A stretch of DNA of 64,000 nt from DATEJJ01 sp039649115 (GCA_039649115.1 JBBWZQ010000031.1:4710-68709), one strand, 5' to 3'; positions 32,410 through 40,826 are shown, numbered from the stretch's first letter. The notes: generated by a model from the letters alone, not told the origin. Translations and numbers: made by a program.

Positions 32410-33448
32410 CGAACCCCTCGTCCTCGGGATCGAGACGTCCTGCGACGAGACCGGCATCGGGGTCGTGCGCGGCGTGACCCTGCTCGCCGACGCGGTGGCG
32501 TCCAGTGTGGACGAACACGCGCGCTTCGGCGGCGTGGTGCCCGAGGTGGCCAGCCGGGCTCATCTGGAGGCGATGGTACCCACCGTCCACAGGGCACTGT
32601 CCCAGGCGGGCGTCCGGCTGTCCGATGTGGACGCCATCGCGGTGACCGCCGGTCCCGGGCTCGCCGGTGCCCTGCTGGTCGGCGTCGCCGCCGCGAAGGC
32701 GTACGCGCTGGCGGCCGGGAAGCCGCTCTACGGCGTGAACCACCTGGCCGCCCACGTGGCCGTGGACACCCTGGAGCACGGCCCGCTGCCGGAGCCGGTG
32801 GTGGCGCTGCTCGTCTCGGGCGGCCACTCCAGCCTGCTGGTGGTCGAGGATCTGGCCACCGGGGTGACGCCGCTGGGCGGGACCATCGACGACGCGGCCG
32901 GCGAGGCGTTCGACAAGGTGGCCCGCCTGCTGGGCCTGCCGTTCCCGGGCGGGCCGCCGATCGACCGGGCGGCGCGCGAGGGCGACCCGGCCGCGATCGC
33001 GTTCCCCCGTGGCCTGACCGCACCGCGCGACCTGGTGGCGCACCGCTACGACTTCTCCTTCTCGGGGCTGAAGACGGCGGTCGCGCGCTGGGTGGAGGCG
33101 CGGCAGCGCGAGGGCGTCGAGGTACCGGTCGCCGACGTCGCGGCGAGCTTCCAGGAGGCGGTCTGCGACGTGCTCGTGGCGAAGGCGGTCGACGCGTGCC
33201 GCGCGTACGGGATCGGGGCGCTGGTGATCGGCGGGGGAGTCGCCGCCAACTCCAGGATCCGCTCGCTGGCCCAGGAGCGTTGCGACCGGTACGGGATCGC
33301 GGTACGGGTACCCCGGCCCGGGCTGTGCACCGACAACGGGGCGATGGTCGCGGCGCTCGGCGCGCACCTGGTCTCCGCCGGAGTCCCACCCAGCCGGCTG
33401 AGTCTGCCGGCCGACTCGGCCATGCCGCTGACCGCGGTCACCGGGTAA
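32399..33448 (+). CDS. tsaD: tRNA threonylcarbamoyladenosine transferase TsaD
   Basis: Catalytic subunit transferring the threonylcarbamoyl group to tRNA A37. At 349 residues it has a normal length. It begins LGIETSCDETGIGVV, contains GGVVPEVASRAH, the metal-binding HLAAH (H115, H119) and VSGGHSSLL near 139, followed by FDKVARLLGLPFPGGP and GGGVAANSRIR near 280. GTG start inside the rimI end. It closes the tsaE-tsaB-rimI-tsaD run. Confidence 0.96.
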   Translation: MKRDEPLVLGIETSCDETGIGVVRGVTLLADAVASSVDEHARFGGVVPEVASRAHLEAMVPTVHRALSQAGVRLSDVDAIAVTAGPGLAGALLVGVAAAKAYALAAGKPLYGVNHLAAHVAVDTLEHGPLPEPVVALLVSGGHSSLLVVEDLATGVTPLGGTIDDAAGEAFDKVARLLGLPFPGGPPIDRAAREGDPAAIAFPRGLTAPRDLVAHRYDFSFSGLKTAVARWVEARQREGVEVPVADVAASFQEAVCDVLVAKAVDACRAYGIGALVIGGGVAANSRIRSLAQERCDRYGIAVRVPRPGLCTDNGAMVAALGAHLVSAGVPPSRLSLPADSAMPLTAVTG

Positions 33449-33499
33449 CCGCGGCCCTCCGCCGGGAGGAGCGGTCCGCGGCCGCACTACTCTGGCTGC

Positions 33500-33754
33500 G
33501 TGATCGTGCGGATGTGGGAGGTCCGGGCCTACCCCGAGAGCTTCACCGAGATGCTCTCCTGGGTGTGTGACATGGCCCTGCTGGACATCGAGCTCAACCC
33601 GCTGCACATCTCCAGCGAGGTGTTCAGCTCGACGGACCACCGGATCGTGGTGATCTCGAAGTGGCGCGCCGCACCGCCGACCTACCCCGACCCGCCCGGC
33701 GAACTGGTGACCCGCTCGGCGCACGTCTGGGACTTCAGCCCCGTGGACCGCTGA
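33500..33754 (+). CDS. Small conserved protein, possible dimeric ferredoxin-like (ABM-type) fold
   Basis: An 84-residue protein of unknown function, GTG start at 33500. It has an even mix of hydrophobic and charged residues, a MWEVRAYPE first strand and a late HRIVVISKWR strand. This pattern recalls small alpha/beta ferredoxin-like dimers such as the antibiotic-biosynthesis-monooxygenase fold, but that is only a structural guess. Codon use is like its neighbours, so it is probably a real gene. Confidence 0.6.
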   Translation: MIVRMWEVRAYPESFTEMLSWVCDMALLDIELNPLHISSEVFSSTDHRIVVISKWRAAPPTYPDPPGELVTRSAHVWDFSPVDR

Positions 33755-33769
33755 CGGGCGGATATCCAG

Positions 33770-33882
33770 GTGGCGATCGACGCCTGGCGTGCGGAGCACG
33801 GCGAGGGATCGCTGGTCGGCATCTCGGGTCACGGCGCGAGCACCACAGCCTCACCGAGCTGCTGGTCGGCGGGGTCATACCG
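33770..33882 (+). pseudogene. Possible degenerate coding remnant
   Basis: One frame reads VAIDAWRAEHGEGSLVGISGHGAS and, after a one-base shift, EHHSLTELLVGGV. The two pieces together look like part of a protein interrupted by a frameshift. It is truncated by ybaK on the other strand. The resemblance to a universal-stress-protein C-terminal motif is weak. It could also be chance in GC-rich DNA. Confidence 0.2.
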
Positions 33883-34351
33883 AGATCGCCGCCACCGTCG
33901 CGCCTGTCACCCGTACCAGGTCTGCCGGGTTGACCTCGATCTGCAGGCCCCGCCGGCCGCCGGACACGAACACCGTGGGCCAGTCGTGCGCCGAGCCGTC
34001 CAGCACGATCGGCAGCCGCGAGCGCTGGCCGAACGGGGAGATGCCCCCGGTCACATACCCCGTGGCGCGTTCGGCCGCGGCCGGCTCCGCCATGGCGGCC
34101 TTTTTGCCGCCCAGCGCGGCGGCGAGTGCCTTGAGATCCAAAGACGATGAAACTGGTACGATCCCGACGGCGAGCCGGCCGTCCACGCTGGCGACCAGCG
34201 TCTTGAACAGCCTGCCCGCAGGCACCGCGAGCGCCTCGGCGGCGGCCTCGCCGTAGGAGCGGGCACGCGCGTCGACCTCGTAGGTATGGGTGGTGAACGT
34301 GACTGCCTGCTTGGTGAGCAGTACGGTCGCGGGAGTCCCCTTACCTGCCAC
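33875..34351 (-). CDS. ybaK: Cys-tRNA(Pro)/aminoacyl-tRNA deacylase YbaK/EbsC
   Basis: A 158-residue YbaK-type trans-editing enzyme that hydrolyses mischarged Cys-tRNA(Pro). It shows the conserved lysine region GRLFKTLVA (K50), GKKAAMAEPAAAERATGYVTGGISPFGQ and IVLDGSAH. Length and motifs fit the family. Single gene, with no evident operon partner. Confidence 0.92.
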   Translation of the reverse strand: MAGKGTPATVLLTKQAVTFTTHTYEVDARARSYGEAAAEALAVPAGRLFKTLVASVDGRLAVGIVPVSSSLDLKALAAALGGKKAAMAEPAAAERATGYVTGGISPFGQRSRLPIVLDGSAHDWPTVFVSGGRRGLQIEVNPADLVRVTGATVAAISV

Positions 34352-34439
34352 AGAAGGCAGCGTATCGGGGGTCGCGGGCGTTGCCCGGAGGCCTTACCTT
34401 GGGCAGGTCACAGTTTCCTCAATGGATGGAGACGCAACG

Positions 34440-34685
34440 ATGGCGCGGTACCGGCGTTGGCGCTGGATCGCGATCAGTCTGGTGGTCGGTGCACTGATCG
34501 GCACGGTCACCCTGACGGCGGAGGCCTGGGCCGACCGGGGAGCGCACCGCTGCTCGACCTCGCAACGCTTCACCGCCGAGGGCAACTCGTGGCGCACCGG
34601 TGCGCTCGCGGCCGCCAGTTGCCAGGCGTGGCGGCGCATGCACCGCCGGCAGCACCGGTTCCTCACCCGCCTCGATCTGGACTGA
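34440..34685 (+). CDS. Small single-pass membrane or secreted protein
   Basis: An 81-residue protein of unknown function. ATG 34440 has GGAG 8 bases upstream. An Arg/Trp-rich start (MARYRRWRW) is followed by a hydrophobic segment (IAISLVVGALIGTVTLTA) and a basic, Cys-containing tail with two cysteines (HRCSTS and ASCQAW) that could form a disulfide outside the cell. Its 3' end overlaps the convergent methyltransferase gene by 23 bp. Confidence 0.5.
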   Translation: MARYRRWRWIAISLVVGALIGTVTLTAEAWADRGAHRCSTSQRFTAEGNSWRTGALAAASCQAWRRMHRRQHRFLTRLDLD

Positions 34686-35850
34686 CCGGGTTGCAGAGGA
34701 GGGCGGTGGGTGCGCCGGCCACCTTGGTGAGCACCACCGTCAGCTCCGCGTCGCCGGCCGGGCGCAACTGGCGCCGCAGCTGGTCCGGATCGAGCGGGGA
34801 TCCCCGCTTCTTGATGGTCAGCCGGCCCACCCGCCGGGCCTGGAGCGCGGCGCGCAGCCGCTTCACCGAGAACGGCAGGACCTCCAGCACCTCGAAGCAG
34901 CGCGCGAAGCCGGCACCGCCTGGTGCGTCCGTGTAGACGTATGCGATGTCCGGGTCGGCGAGGGTACCGCCGACGGTGGCGGCGAACTCCGCGACCAGGT
35001 GCGCGCGCACCACCGCGCCGTCCGGGTCGAGGAGGTACCGGCGCACCGGCCCGACCGGCGCCCGCTCCCGTCCCGAGCCCGTCAGCGTGAGCCCGTCCGG
35101 CAGCAGGGTGGCGCGCCGGGGCACCTGGGCCAGCGGTCCGTACCAGAGTGCCGCCTCCACCACAGCGCCGCGTACCGACACCCACTCCGCCTCGGTGCCC
35201 GCCGGCACCAGCGCGTGATCGATCCCGGGCGCGAGCTTGAGCACGGTGCGCGGTACCGAGTCCGCGAGGCGGGACACGAACTCCCATGGCGGCGAGTACC
35301 CGCGCGGGTCGAAGACGCGGGTACCGCCGCGCCGCCGGGCCGGGTCGCAGCAGACTCCATCCACTGTGGACAGGTCCACCTCCCGAGCGTCGGCGCAGCT
35401 CACCGACGCGCGGCCGGCCAGCCCGAGCGCGTCCACGTTTGCCTGCGCGACCGCCGCGGTGAGCGGGTCGGCGTCCACCGCGGTCACCCGGATGCCGGCC
35501 CGGGCCGCGGCGAGCGCGTCGGCGCCGATCCCGCAGCACAGGTCGGCCAGGTGGCGCACGCCGGCCGCCGCCAGCCGGGCCGCCCGCCGGTTCGCGACGC
35601 CGATCCGGGTGGCCTGCTCCAGCCCGGGCCGGGTGAAGAACATGCGCTCCGCGTCCGTACCACATTTGTCGCTGGCTTTTGCCCGCAGCTCGACCTGGCT
35701 CAGCGCCGCGGCGGCCAGTGCCGCGTCGATGCCGCGGGCCCGCAGCGCCGACGCCGCAACCAGCGGATCCCGACCGGCGACGCCGCCCGCCGCCGCCAGC
35801 GCGGCACCCCCTTCAGGGGCTCGCAACCGCCCGATGATCTCCGGCGTCAC
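34663..35850 (-). CDS. THUMP-like-domain class I SAM methyltransferase
   Basis: A 395-residue protein of an actinobacterial family with a class I methyltransferase core and a C-terminal THUMP-like domain. The core shows ADLCCGIGADALAAARAG near residue 102, TAVDADPLTAAVAQANVDA near 121 and a CDPARRRGGTRVFDP segment near 167. The last third contains LPFSVKRLRAALQARRVGRLTIKKRG, a basic stretch compatible with RNA binding. The substrate is unknown, with RNA likely by family. GTG start. Confidence 0.82.
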   Translation of the reverse strand: MTPEIIGRLRAPEGGAALAAAGGVAGRDPLVAASALRARGIDAALAAAALSQVELRAKASDKCGTDAERMFFTRPGLEQATRIGVANRRAARLAAAGVRHLADLCCGIGADALAAARAGIRVTAVDADPLTAAVAQANVDALGLAGRASVSCADAREVDLSTVDGVCCDPARRRGGTRVFDPRGYSPPWEFVSRLADSVPRTVLKLAPGIDHALVPAGTEAEWVSVRGAVVEAALWYGPLAQVPRRATLLPDGLTLTGSGRERAPVGPVRRYLLDPDGAVVRAHLVAEFAATVGGTLADPDIAYVYTDAPGGAGFARCFEVLEVLPFSVKRLRAALQARRVGRLTIKKRGSPLDPDQLRRQLRPAGDAELTVVLTKVAGAPTALLCNPVSPDRGG

Positions 35851-35878
35851 CCTCCCACCCCCGCCCCATCCTCGGCCG

Positions 35879-35938
35879 CAACTTCATTTGAAGCCGCGGT
35901 GTTGGCACCCGCTCGATACCGCAACTTCGATGAAGTTG
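35879..35938. repeat. Pair of short A/T-containing palindromes sharing CAACTTC
   Basis: The first, CTTCATTTGAAG at 35882-35893, is preceded by CAA and flanked by CCGC-rich arms. The second is CAACTTC-GAT-GAAGTTG at 35922-35938, with perfect 7-bp arms. Both lie between the ROK gene 3' end and the methyltransferase start on the minus strand. They may be operators, a terminator or copies of an extragenic repeat. A CGATCTTGG motif follows at 35942-35950. Confidence 0.55.
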
Positions 35939-35954
35939 TGACGATCTTGGGTGA

Positions 35955-37166
35955 TCAGGGGGGATCGGGAGGAATCGGCGCGGTTATGCCGAACTCCAGG
36001 GGGTTGCCGAGGAGGTGTTGGAAGGCTAGTTCGGCGGCGCCGATCAGGGGGGCGTCGTCGCCCAGGTCGGGGGTGCGCAGCCGGACATGCTCGCGGCAGG
36101 CGGGCAGCGCGTTGCGGTTGATCCGGCTGCGCACCTGGGCCGCGCCGGCGATGTACACGTCCCGCAGCGTACCGCCGAAGATCACGGTTTCCGGGTTGAA
36201 GATGTTCACCAGGTTCGCCACGCCGAAGCCCAGCCAGTCCGCGACCTGCCGGACCGCGCTCTGCGCCATCGCGTCCCCGCGGGTGGCCGCGTCGACCACG
36301 GCGAGGATGCCTTCCCGCCCGGTGCCGTCCCGGTCGGCCGCCCGCAGCAGCGCGTGCTCGCCGATCTCCGTCTCCCAGCAGCCGCGGCTGCCGCAACTGC
36401 ACGGCCGCCCGTTCGGGCTGACCACCATGTGCCCGACCTCGCCGCCATAACCGCCATGCCCGGCCACCGGGCGCCCGCTGGCGATGATCCCGCCGCCGAC
36501 GCCCACGTCCCCGTGCAGGTAGATGACGTTGTCCGAGTCCGTCGCGCAGCCCCGGGTGTGTTCGGCCAGCGCGCCCAGGTCGGCACCGTTGCCCACCGAG
36601 ATGGGCGCGTCCATCTCCAGCACCTCGGCCAGCGCCTCGCCCAGCGGCTCGTCCACCCAGCCGATGGTCGGGCCGAGCCGCACCATGCCGTCGGCCCGGC
36701 GCACCATGCCCGCGATGGCCACCCCGCTGGCGATGCACCGGCCATCGTCCGGCGCCGCGCGCTGCATCTGCCGCACGAACTCGGCCAGCGGCTTGACCAC
36801 GTCGACCGGAGTGAAGTCGCCCCGGCCGCGTACCGTCTCGCGCCGGTCCAGCACCTCGCCGCCCAGTCCCACCCGGGCCGCGGTGATCCGGTCGACGCCG
36901 ATCGCGAACGCGTACACGAAGAACCGCTGCGACTCGGGCCGCACCACCAGCGACGGCCGGCCGGCCCGGCCGTGGTCGCTGGGCAGGTCCTCGCGCACCA
37001 GGCCGGCGGCCGTCAGGTCGGCGGTGAGCGCGCCGATGGTGGACCGGTTGAGCCCGAGTGCCGCGGTCAGCTCCGCCCGCGACAGCGCGCCGCGGACATG
37101 GACCAAGCGCAGCAGCGCGCCCAGGTTCTGCCGTCGGATCTCCTCCTGGCTCGGGCCGGCACGCAT
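35955..37166 (-). CDS. ROK-family transcriptional repressor (XylR type)
   Basis: A 403-residue ROK regulator: an N-terminal winged helix (about 10-80, SRAELTAALGLNRSTIGALTADL) followed by a ROK sugar-kinase-like domain. It carries the zinc-site motif CSCGSRGCWE near 266 and nucleotide-like segments GNGADLGAL and GDVGVGGGI. As the last gene beside a xylose-type importer on the same strand, it probably represses that locus in the absence of sugar (inference). It follows the permease by 45 bp. Confidence 0.88.
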   Translation of the reverse strand: MRAGPSQEEIRRQNLGALLRLVHVRGALSRAELTAALGLNRSTIGALTADLTAAGLVREDLPSDHGRAGRPSLVVRPESQRFFVYAFAIGVDRITAARVGLGGEVLDRRETVRGRGDFTPVDVVKPLAEFVRQMQRAAPDDGRCIASGVAIAGMVRRADGMVRLGPTIGWVDEPLGEALAEVLEMDAPISVGNGADLGALAEHTRGCATDSDNVIYLHGDVGVGGGIIASGRPVAGHGGYGGEVGHMVVSPNGRPCSCGSRGCWETEIGEHALLRAADRDGTGREGILAVVDAATRGDAMAQSAVRQVADWLGFGVANLVNIFNPETVIFGGTLRDVYIAGAAQVRSRINRNALPACREHVRLRTPDLGDDAPLIGAAELAFQHLLGNPLEFGITAPIPPDPP

Positions 37167-37211
37167 GGGGGGTGTCTTCTCTGCGAGTGGCGTGGGGTGC
37201 GGAGGGTGTGG

Positions 37212-38471
37212 TTATCGCAGCCCGGTCGCGGCCGCCCGCCGTCGGGAAAGTGCGTCCACGCCCGCGGCCAGCAGCAGCACCAGGCCGGTGAAGCCGAACT
37301 TGGCACCGGAGCTGAGGCCGAGCAGACCCATGCCGTTGTCGATCACGGCGATCACCGCGCCGCCCAGGATCGCGTCCAGCACCCGACCCTTGCCGCCGAA
37401 CAGGCTGGTGCCGCCGATCACCGCCGCCGCCACCGCGTAGAGCAGGATGTTGCTGCCGCCGGTGTTGGAGTCGACGGAGTTGGCCCGGGACACCGCCACG
37501 ATGCCGCCGATCGAGGCGACCGAGGAGCAGATGACGAACGCCGAGATGCGGATCCGGTCGACGTTGATGCCCGCGCGCCGGGCCGCCTCGGCACTGCCGC
37601 CGACCGCGTACAGGTGCCGGCCGTAGGTGGTGCGGGACAGGATGAACGTCCAGACCAGCAGCAGTACCAGGATGATCGCGACGACGATCGGCACGCCCTT
37701 GAGGGAGTTGCGCAACGGGTTGTGGCTGCGCTCCTGGTTGAGGAAGTAGACGGCGAGGCCGCCACCGGCCACGAGCAGGAGTACCCGCAGCGCGATCAGC
37801 GAGAGCGGGTCGGTACCGAGGCCGCGACTGGACCGGCTGCGGATGCGCAGCATCTGCTGCAGCGCGAACCCGGCCGCACAGACGATCAGGATCACCCAAC
37901 CCAGCCACGGGGGCATGTTGTTGTTGTCGATGGCCAGGATGGTGCCGTCGAAGACCGAGATCGCGTTGCCGCCGCCGAGCAGGAGCAGCACGATGCCCTG
38001 GAACGCGAGGAACGCGGCGAGGGTCACCACGAACGACGGTATTCGCACCTTGGCGACCAGGGAGCCGAGCGTCAATCCGATCACCACGCCGACGGCCACC
38101 GCGGCGAGCACCGACACATACCACGGCACGTGGTGCTTGGTGAGCAGGACGCACATGACCGACGCGCACAGGCCGCTGGCGAAGCCGGCGGAGAGGTCGA
38201 TCTCGCCGATGAGCAGCACGAAGACCAGGCCCATCGCGATGATGGTGACCTGGGCGCCCTGGGTGAACAGGTTGGCGAAGTTGCCGTCGGAGAAGAAGAC
38301 CGGCCGCTTGATCCCGAAGAATGTGCAGAGCACGATCAGACCGAGGATGGCCGGCAGTGCCCCCATGTCACCGCCGCGGATGCGGCCGACGTACTGGCGT
38401 ACCGCCTGGTTCAGGGTTCGGTTCTCCGAGCCAGGTACCCGGGTACGTGGCGAGGTGTCCACGGTCGTCAT
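37212..38471 (-). CDS. Sugar ABC transporter permease (XylH/RbsC type)
   Basis: A 419-residue inner-membrane permease of the carbohydrate uptake CUT2 class. It has about ten hydrophobic segments. FVLLIGEIDLSAG near residue 95 is the CUT2 signature, GGSAEAARRAGI near 289 is the cytoplasmic EAA-like loop, and GGTSLFGGKGRVLDAILGG lies near 352. ATG overlaps the ATPase stop (ATGA). The insertion of about 70 residues before the loop, compared with RbsC, resembles XylH. Confidence 0.9.
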   Translation of the reverse strand: MTTVDTSPRTRVPGSENRTLNQAVRQYVGRIRGGDMGALPAILGLIVLCTFFGIKRPVFFSDGNFANLFTQGAQVTIIAMGLVFVLLIGEIDLSAGFASGLCASVMCVLLTKHHVPWYVSVLAAVAVGVVIGLTLGSLVAKVRIPSFVVTLAAFLAFQGIVLLLLGGGNAISVFDGTILAIDNNNMPPWLGWVILIVCAAGFALQQMLRIRSRSSRGLGTDPLSLIALRVLLLVAGGGLAVYFLNQERSHNPLRNSLKGVPIVVAIILVLLLVWTFILSRTTYGRHLYAVGGSAEAARRAGINVDRIRISAFVICSSVASIGGIVAVSRANSVDSNTGGSNILLYAVAAAVIGGTSLFGGKGRVLDAILGGAVIAVIDNGMGLLGLSSGAKFGFTGLVLLLAAGVDALSRRRAAATGLR

Positions 38472-39304
38472 TGCTCCGCTCCGTTCGCGTCCCCGAGGTC
38501 GATCGCGACATTGCTGGCGGTCGGGTCCGTCGCGGCGTCCACCGCCGCCAGCGGCAGGCCCAGCTCGCCGCTGCGGCCGGCCGTGATCAGTTCCACCACC
38601 TGGGAGTAGGTGACATCGCTGGCCTTGACCTGAGCCGCCATCCGGCCGAGGTAGAGCGCGGCGATCCGGTCCGAGACGGCGAAGACGTCGTTCATGTTGT
38701 GCGAGATGAGTACCACCGCCAGGCCGTGGTCCGCCAGTTGCCGGACCAGTTCGAGTACCTGCGCGGTCTGCGCGACACCCAGCGCGGCGGTCGGTTCGTC
38801 CAGGATGACCAGTCTGCTGTTCCACAGCACGGCCTTGGCGATCGCGACCGTCTGGCGCTGCCCGCCGGAGAGGCTGGAGACCTGCTGGCGGATCGACTTC
38901 ACCGTGCGCACCGACAGCCGGTCCAGCGTCTCGCCGGCCATCCGCTCCATGGTCGGCTCGTCCAGCACGATCCCGCGGGTCTTCTCCCGGCCGAGGAACA
39001 TGTTCTGCACGATGTCGAGGTTTTCGCAGAGCGCGAGATCCTGGTAGACGATCTCCACTCCCAGCGTGCCGGCATCGCGCGGGTTGTGCACCGTGACCGG
39101 CCGGCCGTCGAACAGGTACTCCCCCGACTCGATGGGGTAGATCCCACCGATGCACTTCACGAGGGTGGACTTGCCGGCGCCGTTGTCGCCGACGAGCGCG
39201 GTGACCTCTCCCGCTTGCGCGGTGAAGTCGACGTCGCGCAGTACTTGGACGGGACCGAAACTCTTGTCGATCCCGCGCATCTGCAACAGGGGTGTCGCGG
39301 TCAC
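38468..39304 (-). CDS. Sugar ABC transporter ATPase, single nucleotide-binding domain
   Basis: A 278-residue ATPase with one nucleotide-binding domain, unlike the double-domain XylG/RbsA. Walker A GDNGAGKST is near residue 39, the Q-loop EIVYQDLALCENL near 83, signature LSGGQRQ near 143 and Walker B LVILDEPTAALG near 164. H-loop ISHN follows near 200. Single-domain CUT2 ATPases such as FrcA are known. GTG start. It is separated from the binding protein gene by a hairpin-bearing 104-bp spacer. Confidence 0.9.
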   Translation of the reverse strand: MTATPLLQMRGIDKSFGPVQVLRDVDFTAQAGEVTALVGDNGAGKSTLVKCIGGIYPIESGEYLFDGRPVTVHNPRDAGTLGVEIVYQDLALCENLDIVQNMFLGREKTRGIVLDEPTMERMAGETLDRLSVRTVKSIRQQVSSLSGGQRQTVAIAKAVLWNSRLVILDEPTAALGVAQTAQVLELVRQLADHGLAVVLISHNMNDVFAVSDRIAALYLGRMAAQVKASDVTYSQVVELITAGRSGELGLPLAAVDAATDPTASNVAIDLGDANGAEQ

Positions 39305-39356
39305 GGGGGTTTGCTCCTCAGAGATGTGGTACCTGGCTGCAGCTCAAGCATGCAGC

Positions 39357-39388
39357 CCCGGCGCCGCGCTTACTCGCGCGGCGCCGGG
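39357..39388 (-). promoter_or_regulatory. 13-bp perfect hairpin between xylF and the ATPase gene
   Basis: CCCGGCGCCGCGC (39357-39369) and GCGCGGCGCCGGG (39376-39388) flank a 6-base loop. On the minus strand it follows the binding-protein stop by 20 bases. Such hairpins protect the binding-protein mRNA or cause partial termination, so that the lipoprotein exceeds the membrane components. Confidence 0.7.
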
Positions 39389-39408
39389 ACGGGGCAAGCG
39401 ACCCAGGG

Positions 39409-40503
39409 TCAGCTGATGCCGGCCGCGGTGCACTTGGCGGCGTAGGCCCCCGTGCACAGGTCGGCCTTTGTCACGTAGCCGTCCGCGACGACGTCCTTGA
39501 CGTTGTCCTTGTAGATGGCCACCGGGGTCTCCAGGACCGACGGGACGTCACGGTTGAGGGTGGTGTCCTTGGTGGTCGCCGAGGTGCTCGGGTTGGAGCC
39601 CTTGGCGAGCGCGACAGCCAGGTCGGAGGCGGCGGTGGCCTCCTTCTTGACGGCCTTGTAGACGGTCATGCACTGGTCGCCGTCCAGGATGTGCTGCAGG
39701 CCCTGGACCGTGGCGTCCTGCCCGGTGACCGGCAGTTGCAGGTGGTTCTTCTTCAGGATGGCGATCACCGAGTTGGCCATGCCGTCGTTGGCCACCAGGA
39801 CACCCTTGATGGTGGGGTCGCTGGTCAGCATCTGCTCGAAGATCGTGCCCGCCTGGGTGTTGTTCCAGTCCGGCACGGACTTGTTCGGGCCCTTGACGTA
39901 GGTGCCAGCGGTGTACAGCGGGTCCAGCACCGAGTTGTAGCCCTGGGCGAACAGGGTCGCGTTGTTGTCCGTCGGCGAACCGTTGACCTCGGCGACCTTC
40001 GGCTTGGACGCCTTCGCGTCGGTCAGGCACTTCTGCAGACCCTCGCCCTGCAGCTTGCCCACCGCCACGGCGTCGAAGGACACGTAGTAGTCCGCGCCGC
40101 CGCCCAGCGTCAGCCGGTCATAGTCGATCGTCGCGACGCCGGCCGCCTTGGCCTTCTTCAGCACCGCGCTGCCGCTGCCGGCGTCCAGGTCGACGGCCAT
40201 GAGGACGTTGACGCCCTCCTGGATCATCTGGTCGCCGATCGTCTGGTACTGGTTCTTGTCGCCCTGCGCGTTCTGGATGTCGTACTTGACGCCGGCGGCC
40301 TTGAACGCCTGCTCCAGGAACGGCCGGTCGGCGGTCTCCCAGCGGACCGAGGACTTGCTGTCAGGCAGGATGACGCCGACATATGGCTGCTTGGCGCTGG
40401 TGGACGAGCCACTGGCGGGAGGGCTGCTGGATTTGCTACAGGCGGCCATGCCGCCCACTGCCACCACGCCTACCGTGGCGACGGCGAGGATCCCCTTGCG
40501 CAT
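39409..40503 (-). CDS. xylF: D-xylose-type sugar-binding lipoprotein
   Basis: A 364-residue CUT2 binding protein. ATG 40503 starts a lipoprotein signal (MRKGILAV, hydrophobic stretch, GGMAAC lipobox). The mature part has VGVILPDSKSSVRWETADRP, KNQYQTIGDQMIQEGVNVLM and ATIDYDRLTLGGGADYYVSFD, a pattern of XylF/ChvE-like proteins binding xylose or related sugars. Upstream in-frame ATGs would add a non-signal leader and are rejected. The site AAAGGA is upstream. Confidence 0.88.
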   Translation of the reverse strand: MRKGILAVATVGVVAVGGMAACSKSSSPPASGSSTSAKQPYVGVILPDSKSSVRWETADRPFLEQAFKAAGVKYDIQNAQGDKNQYQTIGDQMIQEGVNVLMAVDLDAGSGSAVLKKAKAAGVATIDYDRLTLGGGADYYVSFDAVAVGKLQGEGLQKCLTDAKASKPKVAEVNGSPTDNNATLFAQGYNSVLDPLYTAGTYVKGPNKSVPDWNNTQAGTIFEQMLTSDPTIKGVLVANDGMANSVIAILKKNHLQLPVTGQDATVQGLQHILDGDQCMTVYKAVKKEATAASDLAVALAKGSNPSTSATTKDTTLNRDVPSVLETPVAIYKDNVKDVVADGYVTKADLCTGAYAAKCTAAGIS

Positions 40504-40681
40504 AGCATGGGTCCTTTCGGGGTATGCGCCGCACGGGGCGGCGGGAGTTCTGTGCCCGATATTCGGTTTTGTCGGCGTGTTTCGACTGCCGCGCCGCGGT
40601 TTCGGAGGTCGCGACATGATTGTTGTGTCCGGCAACGTATTCCGAGTCTGGGACCATTGCAAGATGAACCAGCCGTTAAGT

Positions 40682-40700
40682 TTGTTGCCAGCGGTAACAA
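40682..40700. promoter_or_regulatory. Candidate sugar-operon operator
   Basis: TTGTTGCC-AGC-GGTAACAA is an inverted repeat with one mismatch, about 180 bp upstream of the xylF start. A further GGCAACA half-site follows at 40704-40710. It is a plausible ROK or catabolite-control site. The distance is longish, and no consensus was tested. Confidence 0.35.
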
Positions 40701-40780
40701 TTCGGCAACACGGCTGGAGCTTATAGTACGCTTTCGATTACAGTGCGTAGTGAATCTTCAGGATCTCCCACCGTGTCGTG

Positions 40781-40807
40781 TTGGCACTCTCCTTGACGGA
40801 GTGCCAG
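40781..40807. promoter_or_regulatory. CIRCE element 1 (HrcA operator), groES promoter
   Basis: TTGGCACTC-N9-GAGTGCCAG matches the CIRCE consensus TTAGCACTC-N9-GAGTGCTAA except at the outer positions. It overlaps the -35 hexamer TTGACG (40793-40798), so HrcA binding would block transcription. Confidence 0.93.
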
Positions 40808-40822
40808 CGGGCGACATAACCT
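40793..40822 (+). promoter_or_regulatory. groES-groEL promoter
   Basis: TTGACG (40793-40798) and TAACCT (40817-40822) are 18 bp apart. The promoter lies inside CIRCE 1 and just before CIRCE 2. Confidence 0.7.
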
Positions 40823-40826
40823 GCGG

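Noticed and set aside
40504..40662. N-terminal extension of the sugar-binding protein
   Set aside because: It would put 53 polar residues before a standard lipoprotein signal; ATG 40503 gives a normal signal peptide with a ribosome site.
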